A stretch of DNA of 47,737 bases from Sutterella sp. (lineage in GTDB: Bacteria > Pseudomonadota > Gammaproteobacteria > Burkholderiales > Burkholderiaceae_F): assembly GCA_019418235.1 (NCBI GenBank), contig DYCH01000045.1, forward strand, positions 1 through 47,737, read 5' to 3'. The stretch's first letter is position 1; each line of letters opens with the position of its first letter. The translations under genes and the position numbers were made by a program. Below the pieces are notes generated by a model that was not told the origin of the DNA, searched no databases, and saw only the letters and a list, made by a program, of their open reading frames with translations. Below are positions 15,081-23,084 of this stretch, in pieces.

Positions 15081-17753
15081 ATGGCTAGCGAGACGATTTA
15101 CCGCAAAGACTATTTACCCCCCAATCACCTTGTGGATAACGTGGATTTGGTGTTTGATTTGCACCCTCAGAAAACCCGCGTCACAAGCACATTGACGATC
15201 CGTCCGAACGAAAAACGCACAAGTGATGACCTTGTCTTAAACGGTCGTGAACTCAACTTGGTCAAAGTCAGCGTTGACGATCAAGAGCTTGCCCGTGCTG
15301 ACTATACGTTGTTACCTTCGGGTGACTTGGTGCTTCGCAATATCACCAAAGAGGTTAAAGTTCAGATTGAAAACATCATCAATCCGTCAACCAATACAAC
15401 GTTGATGGGCCTTTACCTCTCTAATGGCAACTTCATGACGCAATGCGAAGCCGAAGGCTTTCGTCGCATTACGTACTATCCCGATCGTCCCGATGTCATG
15501 GCGAAATTCAAAGTTCGCATCAATGCGCCGAAGTCTTTCTGCCCGGTCATGCTCTCAAACGGCAACTTAATTGAAGAAGGCGCCATTGACGAAAACTGGA
15601 GCTACGCCGTTTGGGAAGATCCGTTTAAAAAGCCGTGTTACCTCTTTGCGTTAGTGGCCGGTAACTTAAAGTGCCGCGAAGAACGATTCCAACTCAAAAA
15701 CGGTAAAAAAGCGCTTTTGCAAATTTGGACCGAAGAGAAAAATCTCGACAAAACCGAATTTGCCATGGAAAGCTTAAAGCGCGCCATCGCCTGGGATGAA
15801 AAACGCTTTGGTCTTGAATTGGATCTTGAACGCTTCATGATCGTGGCCACCGATGACTTCAATTTCGGCGCCATGGAAAATAAGGGCCTCAACATCTTTA
15901 ATTCACGCTGTGTATTGGCAACGCCCTCGGTCGCAACCGACCGCGACTTTGCTCGCATTGAAAGCGTCATTGCTCACGAATATTTCCACAATTGGACTGG
16001 TAACCGCGTCACCTGCCGTGACTGGTTCCAATTGACGCTTAAAGAAGGCTTGACCGTTTTCCGTGACCAAGAATTCTCGAGCGACATGTTGGGCGACCCC
16101 ACGGCACGTGCCGTCAAGCGTATTGAGGACGTGCGTTATCTTCGCGATACGCAATTCTTAGAAGACGCAGGCCCCATGGCTCACCCGATTCGCCCCGAGT
16201 CCTACGAAGAAATTAATAATTTCTATACGACCACCGTTTATGAAAAGGGTGCTGAAGTTATCCGTATGTTGCAAACCCTTTTGGGTAAAGAAGGCTTTAA
16301 GCGTGGCTTTGATTTGTACATCAAAGAAAACGACGGCAATGCGGTCACGTGCGACGACTTCTTAGCCGCCATGGGTAAGGCTAACTTGAAGGACTTGACG
16401 CAATTTAAGCGTTGGTACACGCAAGCCGGTACTCCGCACGTGAAGGTTGAGACACAATGGAATCGCAATAGTGCCACCTACACGGTGAAACTGACGCAGT
16501 CGTGCCCGGCAACGCCCGGTCAAGCCAATAAGGAACCGTTCCATATCCCCTTTGGCTTTGCGCTTTTGAGTCCCAAGGGCAATCCCATTCCGTTGCAACT
16601 TCAAGCTGAAACAAGCCCGAAGGGCAACTCACGCATTTTGGAATTGACCGAAACGGAATTTTCGTGGACTTTCGTTGGCATCAAAGAAAAACCGGTGCCT
16701 TCTTTAGCTCGCAATTTCTCTGCTCCGATCGTTGTGGACTATGACTACACGAACGAAGAATTGGTCTTCTTAAGTCGCTTCGATAACGATGCCTTTAATC
16801 GTTGCGAAGCCATGGAAGCCTTATCACTGCGTTGCATCAATGAAATGGTGATGGATTATGAACGCGGTACGCGCATGGTCATCAACCCCCACTTCAAAAA
16901 TGCTTTCGAAGCGATGTTAACCGACAAACAAGCCTCGGCTGCGTTTAAGGCCATTGCCTTGACGTTGCCGAGCGAGCGTCGTGTTGCTGAATCTCAACCT
17001 TTGATTAATCCTTTAGCCATTCGCGCTGCTACGCGTGCGTTGCGTGATCAATTGGGCCGCCTTTTCTCACACGTCATCATGCGTGTCTTTGATGAAAACT
17101 TACCGAGCTCGACCTACTCGCCCAATCCGACCGATTCGGGCCGTCGCGCATTGCGTGCCCTTTGCTTTGAATTGCTATTGGCCGGTGGCAACGCCAAGTC
17201 GCTCTTGCGTGCCCGTCAATCGTTTGAAACGAGTTCAAACTTGACCGAACGCTTGGATGCCTTACGCATCATTGTCAATAGCGCCTCTCCTACCAAGTAC
17301 GCATTGCTTGAAGCGGCTGAAGCCGAATGGCGTGACGAACCGCTCTTAATTAACAAGTGGTTTACGGTTCAAGCCACGGCCACCATTCCGATGGACGAAT
17401 GTTCCATTAAGGATGTCGTGCAAAACCTTATCGAGCGTTATCCAGGCTACAACACAAATAACCCCAATAACGTTTATTCGTTGGTTTTGGCCTTCTGTCA
17501 AAACAATTTGGCCGAATTCCATCGTCCTGACAACGAAGGCTATAAACTTTGGGCAAGTGAAGTTTTAAAGCTCGACCGCATCAACCCAGCCATTGCTGCT
17601 CGTTTGGCTCGCTGCCTTGACGGCTGGCGTCGCTACACGCCCGAATGTGCCCGTTTGATGTTTGGTGCATTAAACTACGTTTATTCTCAACCGAATTTAT
17701 CGAATAATCTTAAGGAAGTCGTGGGCAAGGCTCTTAATAACGCCTCTCACTAA
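15081..17753 (+). CDS. pepN: Aminopeptidase N (M1 family)
   Basis: Cytoplasmic zinc aminopeptidase that removes N-terminal residues from peptides. The substrate-recognition motif GAMEN is at about residues 263-267 and the zinc motif HEYFH at 299-303, with the third ligand Glu at about 322 in LKEGLTVF. The domain order is the N-terminal beta saddle, thermolysin-like catalytic domain, Ig-like domain and large helical C-terminal domain. The length of 890 residues fits the E. coli PepN form. GGGAAAGAGG precedes the ATG. fbp starts 24 bases downstream. Confidence 0.95.
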   Translation: MASETIYRKDYLPPNHLVDNVDLVFDLHPQKTRVTSTLTIRPNEKRTSDDLVLNGRELNLVKVSVDDQELARADYTLLPSGDLVLRNITKEVKVQIENIINPSTNTTLMGLYLSNGNFMTQCEAEGFRRITYYPDRPDVMAKFKVRINAPKSFCPVMLSNGNLIEEGAIDENWSYAVWEDPFKKPCYLFALVAGNLKCREERFQLKNGKKALLQIWTEEKNLDKTEFAMESLKRAIAWDEKRFGLELDLERFMIVATDDFNFGAMENKGLNIFNSRCVLATPSVATDRDFARIESVIAHEYFHNWTGNRVTCRDWFQLTLKEGLTVFRDQEFSSDMLGDPTARAVKRIEDVRYLRDTQFLEDAGPMAHPIRPESYEEINNFYTTTVYEKGAEVIRMLQTLLGKEGFKRGFDLYIKENDGNAVTCDDFLAAMGKANLKDLTQFKRWYTQAGTPHVKVETQWNRNSATYTVKLTQSCPATPGQANKEPFHIPFGFALLSPKGNPIPLQLQAETSPKGNSRILELTETEFSWTFVGIKEKPVPSLARNFSAPIVVDYDYTNEELVFLSRFDNDAFNRCEAMEALSLRCINEMVMDYERGTRMVINPHFKNAFEAMLTDKQASAAFKAIALTLPSERRVAESQPLINPLAIRAATRALRDQLGRLFSHVIMRVFDENLPSSTYSPNPTDSGRRALRALCFELLLAGGNAKSLLRARQSFETSSNLTERLDALRIIVNSASPTKYALLEAAEAEWRDEPLLINKWFTVQATATIPMDECSIKDVVQNLIERYPGYNTNNPNNVYSLVLAFCQNNLAEFHRPDNEGYKLWASEVLKLDRINPAIAARLARCLDGWRRYTPECARLMFGALNYVYSQPNLSNNLKEVVGKALNNASH

Positions 17754-17777
17754 CACCACGAAAAGGAAAGACAAACC

Positions 17778-18773
17778 ATGGCAAAAACTTTAGCCTTGTA
17801 TTTACAAGAAATGCAAAATGAACACGGTGTGGATCCTAAGCTCACAGGGCTTATCGCTCACATCGCCGAAACGTGTAAAGACATCAGTTTTAAGGTGAGT
17901 TTAGGTGCATTGGCAGGCGTTTTAGGTACGGCCGGCAGTGAAAACGTCCAAGGTGAGACGCAAAAGAAATTGGACATCATTGCCAATGACATTATGAGTC
18001 AAGCCTGCATGGAAAGCGGTTTTGTGAGTGCCGTGGCCAGTGAAGAAATGGACCATGCGCTTCAAGTGCCGGAAAACTGCGACATCGGCCCCTACTTGGT
18101 TTTGTTTGACCCGTTGGACGGCTCCAGCAACATCGACATCAACGTCTCCATCGGTACGATTTTCTCGATTTTGCCCGCCGGCACCCCGCACCGTGATGTC
18201 AAGGACGAAGAATTCTTGCAACCGGGTACGCAACAAAAGGCTGCCGGTTACGTGATCTACGGCCCGCAAACGCAATTGGTGATGACGTTGGGCTTTGGTA
18301 CAACGGTCTTTACGTTGGATTCTTCTAAGAACGAATACTTCCAAACGATCGAAAAGGTTGAATTGGCTGCGCAAACGGCTGAATTTGCCATCAACTGCTC
18401 CAATATGCGCCACTGGGAAGCCCCGGTTCAACGCTACGTTTCTGAAATGTTGGCCGGTACCACGGGTCCTCGCGGCAAGAATTTCAACATGCGTTGGGTG
18501 GCTGCCATGGTCGCTGAAGTGCACCGCATCTTAAATCGTGGCGGTATCTTCATGTACCCGCGCGATAACCGTGATCCGAAGAAGGCCGGCAAGTTGCGCT
18601 TGATGTACGAAGCTAACCCGATGAGTTGGTTGATTGAAGAAGCCGGTGGCCGTGCCACGAATGGCTATGAACGCATTCGTGAAATCACGCCGACGGGTTT
18701 ACACCAACGTGTGGCCGTGTTCTTGGGTTCTCAAGAAGAAGTTGACTTGGTCACCTCTTATCACGCTAAATAG
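17778..18773 (+). CDS. fbp: Fructose-1,6-bisphosphatase class I
   Basis: Hydrolyses fructose-1,6-bisphosphate to fructose-6-phosphate in gluconeogenesis. The metal-binding DPLDGSSNIDINVSIGTIF lies around residue 111, preceded by the Glu pair in SEEMDHAL; KLRLMYEANPMSWLIEEAGG is the C-terminal active-site signature. The length of 331 residues is typical. AAAGGAAAG lies upstream of the ATG. Two bases after its stop begins a short membrane-protein ORF that appears translationally coupled. Confidence 0.95.
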   Translation: MAKTLALYLQEMQNEHGVDPKLTGLIAHIAETCKDISFKVSLGALAGVLGTAGSENVQGETQKKLDIIANDIMSQACMESGFVSAVASEEMDHALQVPENCDIGPYLVLFDPLDGSSNIDINVSIGTIFSILPAGTPHRDVKDEEFLQPGTQQKAAGYVIYGPQTQLVMTLGFGTTVFTLDSSKNEYFQTIEKVELAAQTAEFAINCSNMRHWEAPVQRYVSEMLAGTTGPRGKNFNMRWVAAMVAEVHRILNRGGIFMYPRDNRDPKKAGKLRLMYEANPMSWLIEEAGGRATNGYERIREITPTGLHQRVAVFLGSQEEVDLVTSYHAK

Positions 18774-18775
18774 TT

Positions 18776-18952
18776 ATGGAATGGCTTGAGCTGATCGCCG
18801 ATTGGATTTTAATTCCATTGATCATTGTCTACGGTTTCACGAGTTGGGCAAAGGACAATCCGAACAAAAGTATTTTCGGAAGCCTTGGCCAAGAGAAACC
18901 GACCCCTGATACAGACAAAGTTGATCAGTCAACCGATTCTGAAAACAAATAA
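18776..18952 (+). CDS. Small single-helix membrane protein downstream of fbp
   Basis: A 58-residue ORF begins two bases after the fbp stop and ends just before a strong terminator, so it sits exactly in the last position of the pepN-fbp unit. Residues 10-24 (WILIPLIIVYGFTSW) form one short hydrophobic helix; the remainder is polar and acidic (NPNKSIFGSLG, then TPDTDKVDQSTD). I do not recognise a family. The tight coupling, the ordinary codon use and the stop-terminator arrangement support a real gene; function is unknown. Confidence 0.6.
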   Translation: MEWLELIADWILIPLIIVYGFTSWAKDNPNKSIFGSLGQEKPTPDTDKVDQSTDSENK

Positions 18953-18954
18953 CG

Positions 18955-18981
18955 AAAACGCAACCCAAGCGGTTGCGTTTT
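18955..18981 (+). terminator. Terminator after the fbp unit
   Basis: AAAACGCAACC (18955-18965) and GGTTGCGTTTT (18971-18981) form a perfect 11-bp stem with a CAAGC loop. The A/T flanks make it able to work in both directions. Confidence 0.8.
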
Positions 18982-18983
18982 CA

Positions 18984-19004
18984 TCAATAGACTTTATCTA
19001 TTGA
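18984..19004. repeat. 8-bp inverted repeat upstream of the [FeFe] hydrogenase promoter
   Basis: TCAATAGA (18984-18991) and TCTATTGA (18997-19004) are perfect inverted repeats separated by CTTTA. The repeat is centred about 64 bases upstream of the expected transcription start, a position suited to an activator. No known regulator is assigned. Confidence 0.5.
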
Positions 19005-19022
19005 GGGTGCTTTCAAGTCCAA

Positions 19023-19051
19023 TTGTGATTTGAAATCACGCTCTCTATACT
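19023..19051 (+). promoter_or_regulatory. Promoter with overlapping palindromic operator for the [FeFe] hydrogenase
   Basis: -35 TTGTGA (19023-19028), a 17-base spacer and -10 TATACT (19046-19051) give a good sigma70 promoter. A 15-base palindrome GTGATTTGAAATCAC (19025-19039) overlaps the -35 and half the spacer, the place where a repressor would block polymerase. The half site resembles Rex sites (TTGTGA), but the spacing is one base off the Rex consensus. Confidence 0.65.
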
Positions 19052-19098
19052 GAATCGCAATCGAAATGGTTGCAACTGTAGGACTGTAGGGAGAAGTT

Positions 19099-21147
19099 AT
19101 GTCCATTCATCAATCACTCGATGTGCGTGTTGCCGTTAACGAGGACAATCCCGCTCTTAAGCGCGATGAGGCCTTATGCGTTAACTGTGCAATGTGCCGT
19201 CAAGTCTGCGAAGACTATATCGGCGTACATGGTCGATATGATCTCGAAAAAACGGGCGATCGTGCCATCTGCATTCACTGCGGTCAATGCATTAACGTCT
19301 GCCCCACGGGAAGCCTTTCTAGTCCGCTCGAATACCCCGATGTTCAAAAAGCCATTAATGACCCCGACACCATTGTTGTGATGTCCACGTCACCCGCTGT
19401 TCGCGCTGCTATTGCGGAAGCCTTTGGCCTGCCTGCGGGTAGCTTTGAGCAAGGTAAGATGGTCGGGCTTTTGCGCGCTTTGGGTGCCGACTATGTTTTG
19501 GACACGAACTTTGCTGCTGACTTGACCATTATGGAAGAAGCGAGCGAACTCATTGCCCGCTTGCAAGACAAGGATGCCACGTTACCGCAATTTACGAGCT
19601 GCTGCCCGTCTTGGGTGAAGTATTGCGAAACGTTCTATCCGCAAATGCTCAAGCACATCTCTTCGGCTAAGAGCCCCATCGGTATGCAAGGTCCGACCGT
19701 CAAGACCTATTTTGCAAAAGCTCAAGGGCTCGATGCGAAGAAGATTGTTCACGTTGCCATTACCCCTTGCACGGCCAAGAAATTTGAAATTCGTCGTGAA
19801 GAAATGTGTGCTGCCAGTCAATACTGGGGCATTGACGGCATGCGTGATACGGACTTTGTGGTCACCACGCACGAATTGGGTTTATGGGCTCAATCTCGCG
19901 GCATTCAATTTGATGCGATTGAAGAATCGCAATTTGACCGCTTGATGGGCGAAGGCTCCGGTGCCGGCGTCATTTTCGGTAATACGGGTGGTGTGATGGA
20001 AGCCGCATTGCGTACGGCCTATGAATTTATCACCGGTGAAAAAGCCCCTGAAGTGCTCTTTGACTTAAAGCCCGTTCGTGGTTTAAAGAACGTCAAAGAA
20101 GCCAGTCTTGATGTTGCCGGTACCACGGTGAATGTGGCCGTGATCTACGGCACGGCTGCTGCGGGTCAATTCATTGAGTCTTTAAAGACGACTGACAAGT
20201 CCTACCATATGGTCGAAGTGATGACCTGCCCCGGTGGTTGCATCAGTGGTGGCGGTCAACCCAAACTCAATTGGGGTCAGGAAGATCAAACGCGTCAATT
20301 GCGTATTGACGCTCTTTACAAACGCGACGAAAGTTTGCCCACTCAAAAGCGTACGAGTCATGAAAATGAAGAAATCAAAGCGCTTTATGAAACCTTCTAC
20401 GGCAAACCTTTGTCGGAATTAGCTGAAAAAATGTTACACACTCACTACACCGATCGTAGTGGGGATTTAGGAGAAAAAAAGATGAAGTATATCTGTAAGG
20501 TCTGCGGTTACGTTCACGAATGTGATGGCGAATTGCCCAAGGACATCATTTGCCCGCTCTGTAAGAAGGGTTATGAAGCCTTTGAACCCGTGGTTGAAAA
20601 GTGCGAATGCAACGGCAAGTTGGCCGGCTCCAAGACGGAAAAGAACTTGATGACCTGCTTTGCCGGTGAATCTCAAGCTCGCAACAAGTACACGTACTTC
20701 GCAGAAGTGGCCAAGCGTGAAGGCTATGAACAAATCGCTGCCATTTTCTTACAAACTGCTCGCAACGAACAAGAACACGCCCGTTTGTGGTGTGAAGCCT
20801 TGGGTTGGATTGGCGATACGTCCAAGAACTTGGGCGCTGCCGCTGACGGCGAAAACTATGAATGGACGGACATGTACGCAACGTTTGCTAAGGAAGCCGA
20901 AGAAGAAGGCTTCTTGGACTTGGCTGCTAAGTTCCGCGCTGTCGGTGCCATCGAAAAGGCTCACGAAGAACGTTATCGCAAGCTCTTGAAGAATGTTGAA
21001 ATGCAACAAGTGTTTGCTAAGGCTGAACAAACGATGTGGGAATGCCGTATTTGCGGTCACCTCGTCATGGGCCCGAAGGCTCCTCAAGCTTGCCCGGTTT
21101 GCGGCTACGCTCAAAGCTTCTTTGAAGTGCGTGCTGAAAACTACTAA
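19099..21147 (+). CDS. [FeFe] hydrogenase fused to rubredoxin-rubrerythrin-rubredoxin
   Basis: A 682-residue fusion. Residues 27-69 hold two [4Fe-4S] motifs (CVNCAMCRQVC, CIHCGQCINVCP). The H-cluster domain has the three signatures TSCCPSW (166-172), TPCTAKKFE (222-230) and MTCPGGCISGGGQ (375-387), with all cluster cysteines. TPC in place of MPC resembles the group B enzymes. From residue 462 the protein continues as a rubredoxin-like domain (CKVCGY, CPLCKKG), a ferritin-like di-iron domain (ESQARNKY, EQEHARLW) and a C-terminal rubredoxin (CRICGH, CPVCGY), i.e. a complete rubrerythrin. The likely reaction is H2 oxidation coupled to peroxide reduction; this is inference from the fusion. A good internal ribosome site precedes M462 (20482). 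No hydE/F/G maturases are in the window. GGGAGAAG precedes the ATG. Confidence 0.93.
   Translation: MSIHQSLDVRVAVNEDNPALKRDEALCVNCAMCRQVCEDYIGVHGRYDLEKTGDRAICIHCGQCINVCPTGSLSSPLEYPDVQKAINDPDTIVVMSTSPAVRAAIAEAFGLPAGSFEQGKMVGLLRALGADYVLDTNFAADLTIMEEASELIARLQDKDATLPQFTSCCPSWVKYCETFYPQMLKHISSAKSPIGMQGPTVKTYFAKAQGLDAKKIVHVAITPCTAKKFEIRREEMCAASQYWGIDGMRDTDFVVTTHELGLWAQSRGIQFDAIEESQFDRLMGEGSGAGVIFGNTGGVMEAALRTAYEFITGEKAPEVLFDLKPVRGLKNVKEASLDVAGTTVNVAVIYGTAAAGQFIESLKTTDKSYHMVEVMTCPGGCISGGGQPKLNWGQEDQTRQLRIDALYKRDESLPTQKRTSHENEEIKALYETFYGKPLSELAEKMLHTHYTDRSGDLGEKKMKYICKVCGYVHECDGELPKDIICPLCKKGYEAFEPVVEKCECNGKLAGSKTEKNLMTCFAGESQARNKYTYFAEVAKREGYEQIAAIFLQTARNEQEHARLWCEALGWIGDTSKNLGAAADGENYEWTDMYATFAKEAEEEGFLDLAAKFRAVGAIEKAHEERYRKLLKNVEMQQVFAKAEQTMWECRICGHLVMGPKAPQACPVCGYAQSFFEVRAENY
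20469..20484 (+). promoter_or_regulatory. Internal ribosome binding site and start within the fusion gene
   Basis: AGGAG (20469-20473) lies 8 bases before an in-frame ATG (20482) exactly at the hydrogenase-rubrerythrin boundary. Initiation here would give a free 221-residue rubrerythrin. The spacing and sequence are better than at many gene starts in this window. Confidence 0.6.
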
Positions 21148-21172
21148 TCATCCGTTGATGATTAACTAAACC

Positions 21173-21217
21173 AAAGGATGGTCAATCGTGGGAGCGGTTA
21201 CCATCCTTTAATTTTTG
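21173..21217 (+). terminator. Terminator after the hydrogenase fusion gene
   Basis: AAAGGATGGT (21173-21182) pairs with ACCATCCTTT (21200-21209), a 10-bp stem followed by AATTTTTG. A second small hairpin TAATCATC-CGTT-GATGATTA (21145-21164) overlaps the stop codon. Confidence 0.75.
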
Positions 21218-21270
21218 TTTCAGCACTTTCTTTTCGTCCGATTTCGAGTAAAATTACCCATCTCTAGTTT

Positions 21271-21341
21271 GCGGATGTAGCTCAATGGTAGAGCAGAGGC
21301 TTCCCAAGCCTATGACGGGGGTTCGATTCCCCTCATCCGCT
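21271..21341 (+). tRNA. tRNA-Gly (anticodon CCC)
   Basis: Acceptor GCGGATG pairs with CATCCGC. The anticodon loop TTCCCAA gives CCC (21303-21305), and the T-loop is TTCGATT. The discriminator is T, and CCA is encoded at 21342-21344. It resembles E. coli glyU. Confidence 0.96.
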
Positions 21342-21363
21342 CCACGACGATTCTGTATACTCA

Positions 21364-21387
21364 GCGGACGAATTGTCCGTTTTTTTG
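21364..21387 (+). terminator. Terminator after tRNA-Gly
   Basis: CGGAC (21365-21369) and GTCCG (21375-21379) form a stem with loop GAATT, followed by at least seven T residues. It ends 11 bases before the trmB start. Confidence 0.7.
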
Positions 21388-21397
21388 TTTCTGCAAA

Positions 21398-22120
21398 ATG
21401 TCTGAAAAGAAAATCCTCACCCCTGAAGAAATTGAAGTGCTCAAGAAGCGCCACATTCGCAGCTTCACGTTGCGTCGCGGTCATATCAGTCAAGCTCAAA
21501 AGCGTTCTTTGGAAGAACTCTTGCCGCGCTTTGCACTCAACTATGAAGAAAAGTTGATTAATCCCGAAGCCATTTTCGGTCGTAAAGCCCCCTTGGTGCT
21601 TGAAATCGGCTGTGGCATGGGGGAGACGACGGCAGCCATTGCTCAAGCTCATCCTGAAGTCGACTTTATCGGTTGTGAAGTTTTCTCTGCCGGCGTGGGC
21701 GCTTTGGCCATTCGCTTAGACGAAATGCAATTAACAAACGTTCGCATCATTCAACACGATGCCGTGGAAGTGGTGAAAAACATGTTGGCCGAAGAAATGC
21801 TCGACGGCATTCACATTTATTTCCCCGATCCTTGGCGTAAGGCTCGTCACCATAAGCGTCGTTTGGTCGCTCAACCCTTCATTCATGAATTGGTCAAACA
21901 TTTGCGTGTGGGCGGCTATATCCACTGCGCTACGGACTGGGAAAACTACTCTGAGCAAATGTTTGAAGTGTTAAGCCAAGAACCGTTATTAAAGAATATG
22001 CATGACGGCTTCTCCCCGGTGATGGCTAACCCCATCACGGAACGTCCGATGACCAAATTCCACGCCCGCGGTGAACGTTTGGGTCATGGCGTTTGGGACT
22101 TGGTCTACGAACGCATCTAA
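21398..22120 (+). CDS. trmB: tRNA (guanine-N7-)-methyltransferase
   Basis: SAM-dependent methylation of G46 in tRNA to m7G. The Rossmann-fold SAM motif VLEIGCGMGETTA is at about residues 67-79, followed by FIGCEVFSAGVG, and the TrmB signature IYFPDPWRKARHHKRRL at about 144-160. The length of 240 residues is usual. No clear Shine-Dalgarno sequence precedes the ATG, which lies right after the tRNA-Gly terminator, so its promoter must overlap the tRNA region or it is read through from the tRNA. Confidence 0.94.
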   Translation: MSEKKILTPEEIEVLKKRHIRSFTLRRGHISQAQKRSLEELLPRFALNYEEKLINPEAIFGRKAPLVLEIGCGMGETTAAIAQAHPEVDFIGCEVFSAGVGALAIRLDEMQLTNVRIIQHDAVEVVKNMLAEEMLDGIHIYFPDPWRKARHHKRRLVAQPFIHELVKHLRVGGYIHCATDWENYSEQMFEVLSQEPLLKNMHDGFSPVMANPITERPMTKFHARGERLGHGVWDLVYERI

Positions 22121-22135
22121 TAAAGCGAGTTTTCG

Positions 22136-22987
22136 ATGGATATCATCTATCAACTTAAAGCGTTTATCCTCGGGATTGTTGAAGGTTTAACGGAATTCTT
22201 ACCGATTTCGTCAACCGGTCACTTGATCATTGCAGGCGACCTTCTCAATTTCACAGGCCCCGAAGTCAACACCTTTAATATCGCTATTCAGGCGGGTGCC
22301 ATTTTTGCCGTTTGTTGGTTCTATCGCCAACGCTTGTGGCAAGTGGCAACGGGCCTTTTCACGCAAAAGAAAGAGCAACGCCTGGTCATTAATTTGATCG
22401 TTGCATTTTTACCGGCCGCTATTTTAGGTGTGATTTTTGCCGATCTCATTGAAGAGCTTCTATTTAACGCCATTTCCGTGGCTGTCGCCTTGGTTTTAGG
22501 TGGCTTCATCATTTTCTGGGTAGAAAACGCTCACGCCAAACGTAGCTACTCGCCTCGTGTTCCAAACATGGATGACATGACGGTGAAAGATGCGTTCTTA
22601 GTGGGTTGCATGCAATGCATTGCCATGATTCCGGGAACGAGCCGTTCAGGCGCTACCATCATCGGTGGTTTAGTTTTGGGCTTATCTCGAAAGGCTGCTA
22701 CTGAGTTTTCTTTCTTCTTAGCAATCCCGACGATTTTCGGTGCAACGGTATATTCGTTAGCCAAGACCTTCTTGCGCGTGTCTGAACAACAAACCTTTGT
22801 TTGGACCACGGACATGACCATCGGTTTTATGGTGGGTTTTGTCGTCTCTTTTGTGAGCGCATTGGTTGTCGTGAAATGGTTGTTGCGCTACGTCTCCAGT
22901 AACGACTTTAAGTCCTTCGGTTGGTATCGCATTATCTTTGGCATCATTATTTTGGTGACTTATTACACGGGTTTGGTGGCTTGGTAA
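22136..22987 (+). CDS. uppP: Undecaprenyl-diphosphatase (BacA/UppP)
   Basis: Multi-pass inner-membrane phosphatase that regenerates undecaprenyl phosphate, the lipid carrier of peptidoglycan synthesis. The two catalytic motifs are visible: GLTEFLPISSTGHLI (about 16-30, with the Glu and Ser) and PGTSRSGATI (about 166-175, with the Arg). The length of 283 residues and the hydrophobic helices fit. It follows trmB by 15 bases and ends in its own terminator. Confidence 0.95.
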   Translation: MDIIYQLKAFILGIVEGLTEFLPISSTGHLIIAGDLLNFTGPEVNTFNIAIQAGAIFAVCWFYRQRLWQVATGLFTQKKEQRLVINLIVAFLPAAILGVIFADLIEELLFNAISVAVALVLGGFIIFWVENAHAKRSYSPRVPNMDDMTVKDAFLVGCMQCIAMIPGTSRSGATIIGGLVLGLSRKAATEFSFFLAIPTIFGATVYSLAKTFLRVSEQQTFVWTTDMTIGFMVGFVVSFVSALVVVKWLLRYVSSNDFKSFGWYRIIFGIIILVTYYTGLVAW

Positions 22988-23015
22988 AACAAATCCAATT
23001 TGTCAAGACGATGAT

Positions 23016-23060
23016 GGGAAAAATTGTTGCAATTCGAGCAATTTTTCCCATTGTTTTTTT
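23016..23060 (+). terminator. Terminator after uppP
   Basis: GGGAAAAATTG (23016-23026) pairs perfectly with CAATTTTTCCC (23039-23049), and a run of seven T residues follows at 23054-23060. Confidence 0.85.
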
Positions 23061-23084
23061 GTGCGATTTGAGCCAAAATTAGTC

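Noticed and set aside
19023..19041. A Rex operator in front of the [FeFe] hydrogenase
   Set aside because: TTGTGA matches one half-site, but the second TCAC arm is one base too far, and Rex is not typical of betaproteobacteria. It is kept only as an unassigned palindrome.
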